Origin: JAZRUF01 sp045636205
GTDB taxonomy: Bacteria > Bacillota > Clostridia > Oscillospirales > JAAYXM01
Length of the DNA: 57,315 nucleotides
Assembly (NCBI GenBank): GCA_045636205.1
Contig: JAZTXE010000058.1
Coordinates: forward strand, 1-57,315
Reading direction: 5' to 3'
A program made the position numbers and the translations under genes. This document shows, piece after piece, positions 16,052 to 23,897 of this stretch. Below the pieces are notes generated by a model. That model was not told the DNA's origin. It ran no database searches and saw only the letters and a program-made list of their open reading frames with translations. The first letter of the stretch is position 1. Each line of letters opens with the position of its first letter.

Positions 16052-17431
16052 ATGAAACTATTCGGCGGAAGACCGCCGCGTATGATAAAGAAGATTGAAA
16101 GCTTTTTTAAGCATATGCCGCGTAAAGCAAAAATTATTATAGCCGTATGTCTGGTTGTCCTGGCAGCGCTCATAACCGCAGTTGCAGTAGCCATTAACAG
16201 CGTCAAACCACCCGAAAAGGTCAGTGCGGATATATCCGATACAGCCGGGATCGAACACGATGTTGTAATAGACGGCGATGCGATAGATGTTGAGGGCAGA
16301 GAGCATAAGGAAAACTTTTTTACTCTTCTCGTCGTAGGGCGGGATAAAGTAGGCCTCAATACGGATACAATAATGCTTGCAGCATTTGATATCGAAAAAG
16401 GAAAGATAAACATACTCAGCATCCCGCGCGATACCATGGTAAACGTAAAGCGGTCAAATAAAAAGATAAATGCCGCATTTTCGGTGGGCGGAAAGCCGAA
16501 TATAGAAGAGCTTAAGCACGAGGTTGAGTCCGTAACCGGAGTTATGCCGGATAAGTACGCGGTTGTAAATATAGACGGATTTATTGAGATGATAGATGCT
16601 ATCGGTGGAGTTACGGTTGATGTACCTGTCAATATGGTCTACAACGACCCGGCTCAGGATTTGAAAATCAATATTAAAAAAGGCGTCAGACATTTAGACG
16701 GCTATGATGCGATGGGCTTCATGCGTTTCCGCAGCACCTACATAGAGGGCGATATAGGGCGCGTAAAAGTCCAGCAGACGTTTGTAAAAGCACTTGTCGA
16801 TAAAATGCTCACACCATCCACTCTGACGAAAATTCCGAAACTTGCGGATATTGTAATCGAAAACGTGGAAACTGATTTGTCCGTAGGAAACATAGTCTGG
16901 CTTGCAAAGGAAGCTCTTAACATGAATCCGCAGGAGGATATACAGACGTTCCTGCTCCCGGGTGAGGGCGGATACTACAAGAAACTTTCCTATTATTTTG
17001 CATATAAACAGCAAGTGCTCGAAATGATAAATGAGTACTTTAATCCCTATGTAACACCTATTAAAAGCATTAATATAATTGACCCGCGCGGTGAAGAAGC
17101 GAAGACCGAAAAAGAAACCGTAAAGGATGTTTCACCGGTGCAGAAACCCGAGGAAAAGGAACCTGTAAGCGAAGTACCTGAGCAGGTGAAACCACAGGAA
17201 CCAGAGCAGGAGCTTGAAGAAAACGAGGATGAGGCACTGACCGAAGAGCCGCAAGAGGATATACCTGCAGACGAGCCGCCGGTCGAGGAAGAACCGATGC
17301 CCGAACCCGAGCCTGAGGTGACCGAGCCTGAGGTGATCGAGCCCGAGCCGTCTGAAGCTCCGGATTCCTTTGAGTTTGAGCAGGAGAACTCATCTGAGTC
17401 GATAATACCCGAAGATTTTTATCAGAACTAA
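16052..17431 (+). CDS. LytR-CpsA-Psr (LCP) family protein
   Basis: 459 residues from ATG 16052, which has AAAGGAA nine bases before it. LCP enzymes attach teichoic acids or other glycopolymers to peptidoglycan from lipid-linked donors. A short basic cytoplasmic stretch precedes one membrane segment (about 25-45, AKIIIAVCLVVLAALITAVA). The extracellular LCP domain follows: LLVVGRDKVGLNTDTIML, NILSIPRDTMV (key Arg), KINAAF, VVNIDGFIEMIDAIGGV and GYDAMGFMRFRS. Past about residue 330 the chain is a Pro/Glu-rich tail of over 100 residues, probably a wall-spanning spacer. No sign of truncation. Confidence 0.93.
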   Translation: MKLFGGRPPRMIKKIESFFKHMPRKAKIIIAVCLVVLAALITAVAVAINSVKPPEKVSADISDTAGIEHDVVIDGDAIDVEGREHKENFFTLLVVGRDKVGLNTDTIMLAAFDIEKGKINILSIPRDTMVNVKRSNKKINAAFSVGGKPNIEELKHEVESVTGVMPDKYAVVNIDGFIEMIDAIGGVTVDVPVNMVYNDPAQDLKINIKKGVRHLDGYDAMGFMRFRSTYIEGDIGRVKVQQTFVKALVDKMLTPSTLTKIPKLADIVIENVETDLSVGNIVWLAKEALNMNPQEDIQTFLLPGEGGYYKKLSYYFAYKQQVLEMINEYFNPYVTPIKSINIIDPRGEEAKTEKETVKDVSPVQKPEEKEPVSEVPEQVKPQEPEQELEENEDEALTEEPQEDIPADEPPVEEEPMPEPEPEVTEPEVIEPEPSEAPDSFEFEQENSSESIIPEDFYQN

Positions 17432-17451
17432 CATGAAAGGATGAATTTAAG

Positions 17452-17808
17452 ATGACACCGTTGGAGACAGTAAAAGGCGCGATAAAGGCGCTGGATGATA
17501 AAAAAGCACATGACATTCAGGTTGTGCGCATAGATACGGTTACAACTCTTGCAGATTATTTCGTTATCTGTACAGGTACATCAAATACTCACATCCGCAC
17601 ACTCAAGGAAGCTGTAGAGCATGACCTTGAACTTGCGGGTGAGCGTCCGCATCACGTGGAAGGTCACGGAAGCGGAACATGGGTGCTTATGGATTACAGC
17701 AGCGTAGTCGTGCACATCTTCACCGATGAGGCGCGCCGCTTCTATCAGCTTGACCGCGTATGGGCGGATGCTGAGATAATCTCACCCGAGGAAATTATGA
17801 GTAAGTAA
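17452..17808 (+). CDS. rsfS: Ribosomal silencing factor RsfS
   Basis: 118 residues (Iojap/YbeB family). It binds uL14 on the large subunit and blocks subunit joining when nutrients run low. Blocks seen: DIQVVRIDTVTTLADYFVICTGTS, the HVEGHGSGTWVLMDYSSVVVHIF core and REFYQLDRVW-like RRFYQLDRVWADAE. ATG behind GAAAGGATG. It is the last gene of the nadD-yqeK-LCP-rsfS set; a short CGCGTA/TACGCG hairpin lies before leuS. Confidence 0.95.
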   Translation: MTPLETVKGAIKALDDKKAHDIQVVRIDTVTTLADYFVICTGTSNTHIRTLKEAVEHDLELAGERPHHVEGHGSGTWVLMDYSSVVVHIFTDEARRFYQLDRVWADAEIISPEEIMSK

Positions 17809-17878
17809 TTATAACAAGAGAAAGTTTACGCGTAGCTTATACGCGATATCACACAAAATTAAGGTGGTTGTTGGTATT

Positions 17879-20287
17879 ATGAAGTACGATTTTCAAAATA
17901 TCGAAAAGAAATGGCAAGCAATTTGGGACGAAAAGAAAGCTTATTGCGCGGATAATAATGACACTGCAAGACCTAAGTTCTACGGCCTTGTAGAGTTTCC
18001 GTATCCGTCGGGTAACGGCCTGCATGTAGGCCATGCAAGACCGTATACCGCCATTGACGTTGTAAGCCGTAAGCGCAGAATGGACGGATACAATGTCCTC
18101 TTCCCCATGGGCTGGGACGCATTTGGCCTTCCTACGGAAAACTATGCTATCGCAAACAAAATCCATCCCGCGGAGGTTACCAAGAAAAACGTCGCGTTCT
18201 TTAAATCTCAGCTTAAGTCCTTGGGCTACAGCTTTGACTGGTCGCGTGAGATAAATACGACCGACCCGAATTACTATAAATGGACGCAGTGGATTTTCCT
18301 CAAGCTCTTTGAAAAGGGCCTTGCGTATAAAATGCAGATGCCGGTTAACTGGTGTACCTCATGTAAGTGCGTGCTTGCAAACGAAGAGGTTGTTGACGGT
18401 GTATGTGAACGCTGCGGAAGTGAGGTTGTCCGCAAGGAGAAAAGCCAGTGGATGCTCAAAATTACCGAGTATGCTGAGCGTCTTATCAATGACCTTGACG
18501 AGGTCGACTTTATTGAGCGCGTAAAAATTCAGCAGAAAAACTGGATTGGTCGTTCTACCGGTGCAGAGGTGGATTTCAAAACCACCGAAGGCGATGTGCT
18601 CACGGTATATACAACCCGTCCGGATACGCTTTTCGGCGCTACTTATATGGTTATATCCCCCGAACATCCGAATGTTGACAAATGGGCGGATAAAATAGAG
18701 AACATAGACGCTGTGCGCGAGTATATTACAATTTCTGCGCGTAAATCCGACTTTGAACGTACGGAAATGGCTAAAGAGAAAACCGGCGTTGAGCTCAAAG
18801 GAGTGCGCGCAATAAACCCGGTAAACGGACGCGAAATCCCGATTTTTATCTCAGACTATGTACTTATGTCATACGGTACGGGCGCTATCATGGCGGTTCC
18901 GGGGCATGACACACGTGACTGGGACTTTGCAAAGAAGTTCAGTCTCCCGATTATCGAGGTTGTCGCAGGCGGCGATGTTGAAAATGAGGCATATACGGAT
19001 ACCGAAACCGGCAAAATGGTAAACTCCGATTTCTTAAACGGAATGGAGGTCTCTGAGGCTAAAGAGGCAATAACCAAATGGCTTGCGGATAAGGGCTTGG
19101 GTCATCCGAAGGTCAATTACAAGCTGCGTGACTGGGTATTCTCACGTCAGCGCTACTGGGGCGAGCCGATTCCGCTTGTATACTGCGATAAGTGCGGTTG
19201 GGTTCCGGTTCCTGAGGAGCAACTTCCGGTAGTGCTTCCAGATGTAGACTCTTACGAACCCACGGATAACGGTGAGTCACCGCTTGCTAAGATGACGGAT
19301 TGGGTCAACACCACCTGCCCGCATTGCGGAGCTCCGGCAAAACGTGAGACCGATACAATGCCGCAGTGGGCGGGTTCAAGCTGGTACTTCCTGCGCTATG
19401 CTGACCCGAACTGTGACACAGCTCTTGCATCCAAGGAAGCACTCGACTTCTGGACGCCGGTTGACTGGTACAATGGAGGTATGGAGCACACCACGCTGCA
19501 TCTTCTCTATTCACGCTTTTGGCATAAGTTCCTCTACGATATAGGTGTAGTTCCGACAAAAGAGCCATATCAGAAGAGAACCAGCCACGGCATGATACTT
19601 GGCGAGGGCGGCGAAAAAATGTCCAAGTCCCGCGGAAATGTTGTAAACCCGAACGATATAGTCGCTCAGTACGGTGCGGATACCATGCGCCTCTACATTA
19701 TGTTCATAGGCGACTTTGAGAAGGCAGCACCATGGTCGTCACAGTCGGTCAAGGGCTGCAAGCGCTTCCTCGACCGTGTTTGGAACCTGGCAGAGACTGC
19801 AAGCGACAACGATGAGTATTCACATGCAAATGAAGCATCTATCCATAAAACAATCAAGAAGGTAACCGAGGATATTGAAAATCTTAAATTCAATACCGCG
19901 ATTGCTGCAATGATGGCTCTTGTAAACGACTATTCGTCAAACGGAGTAACACGCGGCGATATGAAGGTCCTCTTAAAGCTCCTCAACCCGTTTGCACCGC
20001 ATATGACCGAAGAGCTTTGGGAGATGTACGGCGAAAAAGATTTGCTCTCACTCTCTGCGTGGCCGACATATGACGAGGATAAAACACGTGAATCCTCGGT
20101 CGAAATGGCGGTTCAGGTTTGCGGTAAGGTACGCGCCAAAATAAACGTGCCGATGGATGCCGAAGACCAGGCTGTAATCGACGCGGCGTGTGCGACTGAG
20201 AAGGTCGCTCAGGCACTCGCTGAGGGCGGAAAGATAGTAAAATCAATTGTAGTTAAGAACAAATTGGTAAACTTAATCATTAAATAA
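17879..20287 (+). CDS. leuS: Leucyl-tRNA synthetase
   Basis: 802 residues, normal for bacterial LeuRS. It charges tRNA-Leu. Class I motifs are clear: PYPSGNGLHVGHARPYT (HIGH equivalent) near the start and EKMSKSRGNVVNP (KMSKS). Between them are a zinc-binding cysteine set (WCTSCKCVLANEEV...CERCG), the CP1 editing domain with TTRPDTLFGATYMV and GTGAIMAVPGHDTRDW, and a second CxxC pair (CDKCGW...CPHCGAP). ATG 17879 is preferred with AAGGTGG 11 bases before. The gap from rsfS is only 70 bases and holds no T-box. Confidence 0.98.
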   Translation: MKYDFQNIEKKWQAIWDEKKAYCADNNDTARPKFYGLVEFPYPSGNGLHVGHARPYTAIDVVSRKRRMDGYNVLFPMGWDAFGLPTENYAIANKIHPAEVTKKNVAFFKSQLKSLGYSFDWSREINTTDPNYYKWTQWIFLKLFEKGLAYKMQMPVNWCTSCKCVLANEEVVDGVCERCGSEVVRKEKSQWMLKITEYAERLINDLDEVDFIERVKIQQKNWIGRSTGAEVDFKTTEGDVLTVYTTRPDTLFGATYMVISPEHPNVDKWADKIENIDAVREYITISARKSDFERTEMAKEKTGVELKGVRAINPVNGREIPIFISDYVLMSYGTGAIMAVPGHDTRDWDFAKKFSLPIIEVVAGGDVENEAYTDTETGKMVNSDFLNGMEVSEAKEAITKWLADKGLGHPKVNYKLRDWVFSRQRYWGEPIPLVYCDKCGWVPVPEEQLPVVLPDVDSYEPTDNGESPLAKMTDWVNTTCPHCGAPAKRETDTMPQWAGSSWYFLRYADPNCDTALASKEALDFWTPVDWYNGGMEHTTLHLLYSRFWHKFLYDIGVVPTKEPYQKRTSHGMILGEGGEKMSKSRGNVVNPNDIVAQYGADTMRLYIMFIGDFEKAAPWSSQSVKGCKRFLDRVWNLAETASDNDEYSHANEASIHKTIKKVTEDIENLKFNTAIAAMMALVNDYSSNGVTRGDMKVLLKLLNPFAPHMTEELWEMYGEKDLLSLSAWPTYDEDKTRESSVEMAVQVCGKVRAKINVPMDAEDQAVIDAACATEKVAQALAEGGKIVKSIVVKNKLVNLIIK

Positions 20288-20351
20288 TACATGCACAGCA
20301 GGCTGTGGATAATGTTTTTCAAAGAAAATTCATATAATTTCAAACATACTA

Positions 20352-20380
20352 TTGACAGTTAGTGCAAAATTCAATATAAT
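20352..20380 (+). promoter_or_regulatory. Consensus sigma-A promoter of rpsU
   Basis: -35 TTGACA (20352-20357), exactly 17 bases, -10 TATAAT (20375-20380). Both hexamers are perfect, fitting a highly expressed ribosomal gene. It implies a leader of about 60 bases. Confidence 0.85.
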
Positions 20381-20447
20381 ATATAATGTTCAGACTTTAT
20401 AGGTCTGTAGAAGTGTCAGGCACGCAGTTGCGGAGGGAGGGATAACA

Positions 20448-20627
20448 ATGTCAGAAGTCCGAATCAAGGAAAATGAATCTTTAGACAGTGCACTTAAAAG
20501 ATTCAAGCGTTCTTGCGCTAAGGCAGGCGTTCTTTCCGAACTTCGTAAGAGAGAGCACTATGAGAGCCCGAGTGTAAAACGTCGTAAGAAGAGCGAAGCA
20601 GCTCGTGCAAAGAAGAGAAAATATTAA
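20448..20627 (+). CDS. rpsU: 30S ribosomal protein S21
   Basis: 59 residues, very basic, starting MSEVRIKENESLDSALKRFK and continuing SCAKAGVLSELRKREHYESP with a Lys/Arg-rich tail. This is the standard bS21 sequence; the protein binds near the 3' end of 16S rRNA and helps initiation. ATG behind CGGAGGGAGG. It has its own perfect promoter and a strong terminator and stands as a single gene. Confidence 0.97.
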   Translation: MSEVRIKENESLDSALKRFKRSCAKAGVLSELRKREHYESPSVKRRKKSEAARAKKRKY

Positions 20628-20632
20628 AAACA

Positions 20633-20674
20633 AAAAATCCTTGCAGATTTATTTTGCAAGGATTTTTATTTTTG
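20633..20674 (+). terminator. Terminator of rpsU
   Basis: Thirteen-bp arms AAAAATCCTTGCA (20633-20645) and complement (20655-20667), ending in a run of T residues (TTTTTATTTTT). Confidence 0.9.
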
Positions 20675-20687
20675 TATAGCGAAACCC

Positions 20688-20713
20688 ACCGGCAATGCCG
20701 GTAGTCGTGATTT
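20688..20713. repeat. Copy 1 of a 26-bp dispersed palindromic repeat
   Basis: ACCGGCA and TGCCGGT (20688-20694, 20696-20702) plus an 11-base tail match positions 52343-52368 at 24 of 26 bases. It overlaps the end of the ABC permease gene. Confidence 0.6.
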
Positions 20714-21548
20714 ACTGTTTTGTAAAAAACGCAAGGCAGGTAAAATAACATACTGCAAGGACGAGAACTATCGTCGCTCCGGTTGCCGAACCCATGTAGT
20801 AAGAGAGAACCAGACCGCAAATTCCGCTTGCAAGTGAGAGTAAAACCGAAATCAGAGTATAGCTTTTGATGGAAGATGAAAAGATACGTGCGCATGCTGC
20901 CGGCAGAACCAGAAGTGAGGTTATTATAAGAATCCCCACCCATGATATTGCAGTCATCACCACCACCGCTACAAGGCAGGTGAACAAAAGCTCAATAGCA
21001 CGGGTGTTTACCCCTGAGCTATGTGCAAAAGTGGCGTTGACACTTACTATGTAGGTTTTGTTGAAAAGAAATATCCAATATAAAATAACTACTGCAAGAA
21101 CTATAACTGCGAGCAGCAGGTCATTTGCGGACACACTCAAAAAATCGCCTATTAAAAAGTTTGTATATCTTGCAAAACCGCCGTTTTTTGAAAGTAAAAC
21201 TATGCCTAAAGCACTGAGCGTGGATGAAAAAACGCTTATCGTCGCATCTGCGGGAGCGCGGTTTTTCCTTTTTACGAGCACTAAGCATACCGCGATTATA
21301 AGCCCTAAAATTATCATGGAAACCTTAGCATCACCGATGCCAAGCATTGCGCCGACTGCGATACCCGTTAGCGCCGAATGACCCAGAGTATCGGCAAAAA
21401 ACGCCATTTTATTACTGACCACCAATGTTCCTAAAAGCCCTAAAAGCGGTGTTATCAAGAGTATGGCAAGCAGTGAGTTTTTCATGAAAGCGTGCTCTAA
21501 AAACGAAAACGGAAGAAGCGAGTCCATGATGTTATATATCGTTTGCAT
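20712..21548 (-). CDS. Zinc/manganese ABC transporter permease (ZnuB/MntB family)
   Basis: 278 residues, an ABC-3 permease of the metal-chelate uptake group, with eight or nine predicted membrane segments (LLAILLITPLLGLLGTLVVS, VSMIILGLIIAVCLVLV, LLAVIVLAVVILYWIFLF, GILIITSLLVLPAACARIF). The family signature MAFFADTLGHSALTGIAVG sits near residue 50. Start ATG 21548 has GGAGGTGG five bases before and overlaps the ATPase gene by 17 bases, so the two are translationally coupled. A longer frame to 21608 lies inside the ATPase gene. Whether the metal is Zn, Mn or Fe cannot be read from sequence. Confidence 0.9.
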   Translation of the reverse strand: MQTIYNIMDSLLPFSFLEHAFMKNSLLAILLITPLLGLLGTLVVSNKMAFFADTLGHSALTGIAVGAMLGIGDAKVSMIILGLIIAVCLVLVKRKNRAPADATISVFSSTLSALGIVLLSKNGGFARYTNFLIGDFLSVSANDLLLAVIVLAVVILYWIFLFNKTYIVSVNATFAHSSGVNTRAIELLFTCLVAVVVMTAISWVGILIITSLLVLPAACARIFSSSIKSYTLISVLLSLASGICGLVLSYYMGSATGATIVLVLAVCYFTCLAFFTKQ

Positions 21549-22302
21549 CAAAGCCACCTCCGTGCCTGAACTGTTTTTTAAACTCCTCGGAGGAGAGAAT
21601 TTCATCAACGTTCCCTACGCTCAAAAGCCGTTGGTTTAACAAAACCAAGCGGTCTGCGAATTTCTTTACCATATCAAAATCGTGGGATATTAATATAATT
21701 GTAAGGTCGTAGCGGGAGCGGATGTCGTCGATGGCTTTGTAAAAAAGCTCCATGCCGTTTAAATCAACACCTGATACCGGCTCATCGAGAAGAAGGATAT
21801 CGGGTGTGTTTTGCAGAGCAAGTGCGAGCAGGACGCGCTGCAGCTCCCCGCCGGAGAGCGCCCCAACCTTTCGGTTAATTAAGTGCTCTGCGCTGACCTC
21901 GCGTAAAAGAGTCGCGGCTTTTTGCCTGTCCTTTTTTCGCGCGCCTAACCATGACGGGAATTTGGATGATGATACCGTAAACAAGTCCATAACGCTTAGA
22001 GGAGAGTCCTGGTCCAACTCCAAATGCTGGGGCACATACCCTATTCGCGGACGAGTGGTTTGGCGGTTGTCAGAATCCGTAAAAAGTATTGAACCGCTGT
22101 GCGGTATAATACCTAAAATCGCTTTTAACAGCGTGGATTTCCCCGCACCGTTGGGCCCTATGACAGCAGTGAGTTCACCGCAGTGTATGTGCAGATTGAT
22201 GTCGGTAAGTATTTTCTGCCGTCCGACGGTTACCGATAGATTTTCTATTTTCGTGCAGCACATTCCGCACGAGTTGCGGGCATTTTTGTGAAAATGCGGC
22301 AT
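21532..22302 (-). CDS. Zinc/manganese ABC transporter ATP-binding protein (ZnuC-like)
   Basis: 256 residues. The ATPase pairs with the permease just downstream. Walker A GPNGAGKST, Q-loop IGYVPQHLELD, signature LSGGELQRVLLALAL, Walker B ILLLDEPVSGVD and the switch His in ILISHDFD are all present. Start ATG 22302 is favoured: AAGGAGG lies 10 bases before, and the upstream ATG 22326 would fall at the predicted transcription start. The N-terminus MPHFHKNARNSCGMCC is rich in His and Cys and may bind metal (inference). No substrate-binding protein or Fur/Zur gene is adjacent. Confidence 0.93.
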   Translation of the reverse strand: MPHFHKNARNSCGMCCTKIENLSVTVGRQKILTDINLHIHCGELTAVIGPNGAGKSTLLKAILGIIPHSGSILFTDSDNRQTTRPRIGYVPQHLELDQDSPLSVMDLFTVSSSKFPSWLGARKKDRQKAATLLREVSAEHLINRKVGALSGGELQRVLLALALQNTPDILLLDEPVSGVDLNGMELFYKAIDDIRSRYDLTIILISHDFDMVKKFADRLVLLNQRLLSVGNVDEILSSEEFKKQFRHGGGFDANDI

Positions 22303-22332
22303 AATAGACGCGCCTCCTTGTAACATAATCTC

Positions 22333-22361
22333 ATTATATATTAAAAATCCGGCTTTTACAA
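22333..22361 (-). promoter_or_regulatory. Promoter of the metal ABC operon
   Basis: Minus strand: -35 TTGTAA (22356-22361), 17-base spacer, perfect -10 TATAAT (22333-22338). Transcription would begin near 22325, leaving a short leader holding the AAGGAGG site. Confidence 0.65.
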
Positions 22362-22375
22362 TGATGAGGATTTTA

Positions 22376-22404
22376 TTGAAAAAAAGTACAAGTCATTATA
22401 TAAT
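22376..22404 (+). promoter_or_regulatory. Promoter of trmB and downstream genes
   Basis: -35 TTGAAA (22376-22381), 17 bases, perfect -10 TATAAT (22399-22404), back to back with the divergent metal-transporter promoter. Confidence 0.7.
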
Positions 22405-22457
22405 AATATGTATAACTTTAGTGTCGAATTTTCAAAATCAGGGAAAGGGACAATAAA

Positions 22458-23090
22458 ATGAGAATGAGAAAAAAGCCCAATCTGGGCATCAGGTTGGAGA
22501 GATGTGAAAGCGTAATAATTAAGGAGCCGGAAAAGCTCTGCGGCAAATGGAATGAAACTTTCGGCGGCACTTGCGTGCATCTGGAGATAGGCTGCGGAAA
22601 GGGCAGATTTATAAATACATTAGCCGAGCAAAATCCGGATATATTATTTATAGGAATAGAACGCGAGGAAGGCGCCCTTGTAATGGCGGCGGAGAAAGCG
22701 GTTGAGTCAGGTGTTTCCAATATCGTCTTTATTGACGGTGACGCGGTGCGGCTTGAAGAATTCTTTAAACCCGGCGAGCTTGCGAGAATATACTTAAACT
22801 TCAGTGACCCGTGGCCTAAGACCAAGCACGCAAAGAGAAGGCTTACATACAGGGACTTCATTTCGCTCTACTGCAGAGTTCTCAAAGAAAAAGGCGAGAT
22901 ATTCGTAAAGACAGATAATAAAGGGCTGTATGAGTTTACTTTAAATGAGCTTGCTGCGTGCGATTTAAGGATGAAAAATATAACCTTTGATTTGCACAGT
23001 ACGGATTTTGAGAATGTAATGACCGAATATGAAGAACGCTTTTCATCTCAGGGAATGCCTATTTACAGGGTAGAAGCTTATAAGAGATAG
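22458..23090 (+). CDS. trmB: tRNA (guanine-N7-)-methyltransferase
   Basis: 210 residues. It methylates N7 of G46 in tRNA variable loops using S-adenosylmethionine. Seen: SAM-binding HLEIGCGKGRF, the acidic FIGIEREEG strand end, and the family signature NFSDPWPKTKHAKRRL followed by KTDNKGLYEF. ATG behind GGGAAAGGGA. It starts a plus-strand run with recO and mutS2 behind it. Confidence 0.96.
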   Translation: MRMRKKPNLGIRLERCESVIIKEPEKLCGKWNETFGGTCVHLEIGCGKGRFINTLAEQNPDILFIGIEREEGALVMAAEKAVESGVSNIVFIDGDAVRLEEFFKPGELARIYLNFSDPWPKTKHAKRRLTYRDFISLYCRVLKEKGEIFVKTDNKGLYEFTLNELAACDLRMKNITFDLHSTDFENVMTEYEERFSSQGMPIYRVEAYKR

Positions 23091-23140
23091 CACCTTAAAA
23101 GGAAAGTTTGAAAATACGTAAAGAAAGGTGGGGGGGCGCG

Positions 23141-23884
23141 GTGCACGGTTGTGATAAAGGCTTGGTGTTGCGCGAGGTTCCGTACCGCGATGCGGATATG
23201 ATGCTCACGGTGCTTACGGAAACCGGCGGCAAAATTTCCGCCGCCGCGCGCGGAGTCCGAAGAAAGAGCAGTAAGATTTCCGCTGCGGTGCAGCCGCTTG
23301 CCTATTCTGAGTTTGCGTTTTTTGAGTCTTCCGGAAGGTATACCGTCAATGAAGCAGAGCTGATAGAGCTGTTTTATGAGTTGCGGCAGGATATAGTAAA
23401 ACTCTCGCTCGCCACGTATTTTTCTGAACTTCTCGAGGTTGCCGCGGATGCGGAGACTGTTAATCCGGAGCTTTTAAGGCTTGGGTTAAATACAATGTAC
23501 GCGCTGTGCAAGCTGCCGCATGACTTGCGCGCGGTTAAAGCCGCGTTTGAACTGCGTATTGCGCTGTATTCTGGATATGCGCCGGTGCTTGGGGATAAAT
23601 GCGCCATCTGCGGCGCAAGTCCTGCAAACCCGGTTATATCGCTAAATGACGGTGCGATATGCTGCGCGGGGTGTACTTACGGCGGTACCCTTCCGGTGGA
23701 TGCGGGTACTGTCGCGGCGATGGAGCATATTTTAAACTGCGATTTAAAACGAATTTTCTCATTCTCGCTGGGCGAGGAGTCTCTTGCAAGGCTCGAAGCG
23801 GTTGCCGAAGCGTATTTGCTGCGGCAGTTTGACAGACAGTTTAAAACCCTCTCTTTTTATAAAAGTCTTGCAGCGATTGGTTAG
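23141..23884 (+). CDS. recO: DNA repair protein RecO
   Basis: 247 residues. RecO helps load RecA by annealing and displacing SSB in the RecFOR pathway. N-terminal OB-fold part reads KGLVLREVPYRDADMMLTVLTE, followed by AAARGVRRKSSK. The helical C-terminal part carries a zinc-type Cys set, CAICGASP and CCAGC (about residues 155-185). GTG 23141 is chosen because AAAGGTGG precedes it and homology begins there; an upstream in-frame start adds 11 unlike residues. mutS2 follows 13 bases later. Confidence 0.93.
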   Translation: MHGCDKGLVLREVPYRDADMMLTVLTETGGKISAAARGVRRKSSKISAAVQPLAYSEFAFFESSGRYTVNEAELIELFYELRQDIVKLSLATYFSELLEVAADAETVNPELLRLGLNTMYALCKLPHDLRAVKAAFELRIALYSGYAPVLGDKCAICGASPANPVISLNDGAICCAGCTYGGTLPVDAGTVAAMEHILNCDLKRIFSFSLGEESLARLEAVAEAYLLRQFDRQFKTLSFYKSLAAIG

Positions 23885-23897
23885 AGGTATGGAGATT

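Noticed and set aside
15952..16632. 226-codon minus-strand frame over yqeK and the LCP gene
   Set aside because: Crosses two well-supported genes on the other strand and has no family features.
17809..17878. T-box leader before leuS
   Set aside because: Only 70 bases separate rsfS and leuS, with a single 6-bp hairpin; no T-box core sequence or terminator.
20294..20325. Terminator after leuS
   Set aside because: The CACAGC/GCTGTG stem is only six pairs with a loop too small to form fully; the T run is displaced. Not strong enough to call.
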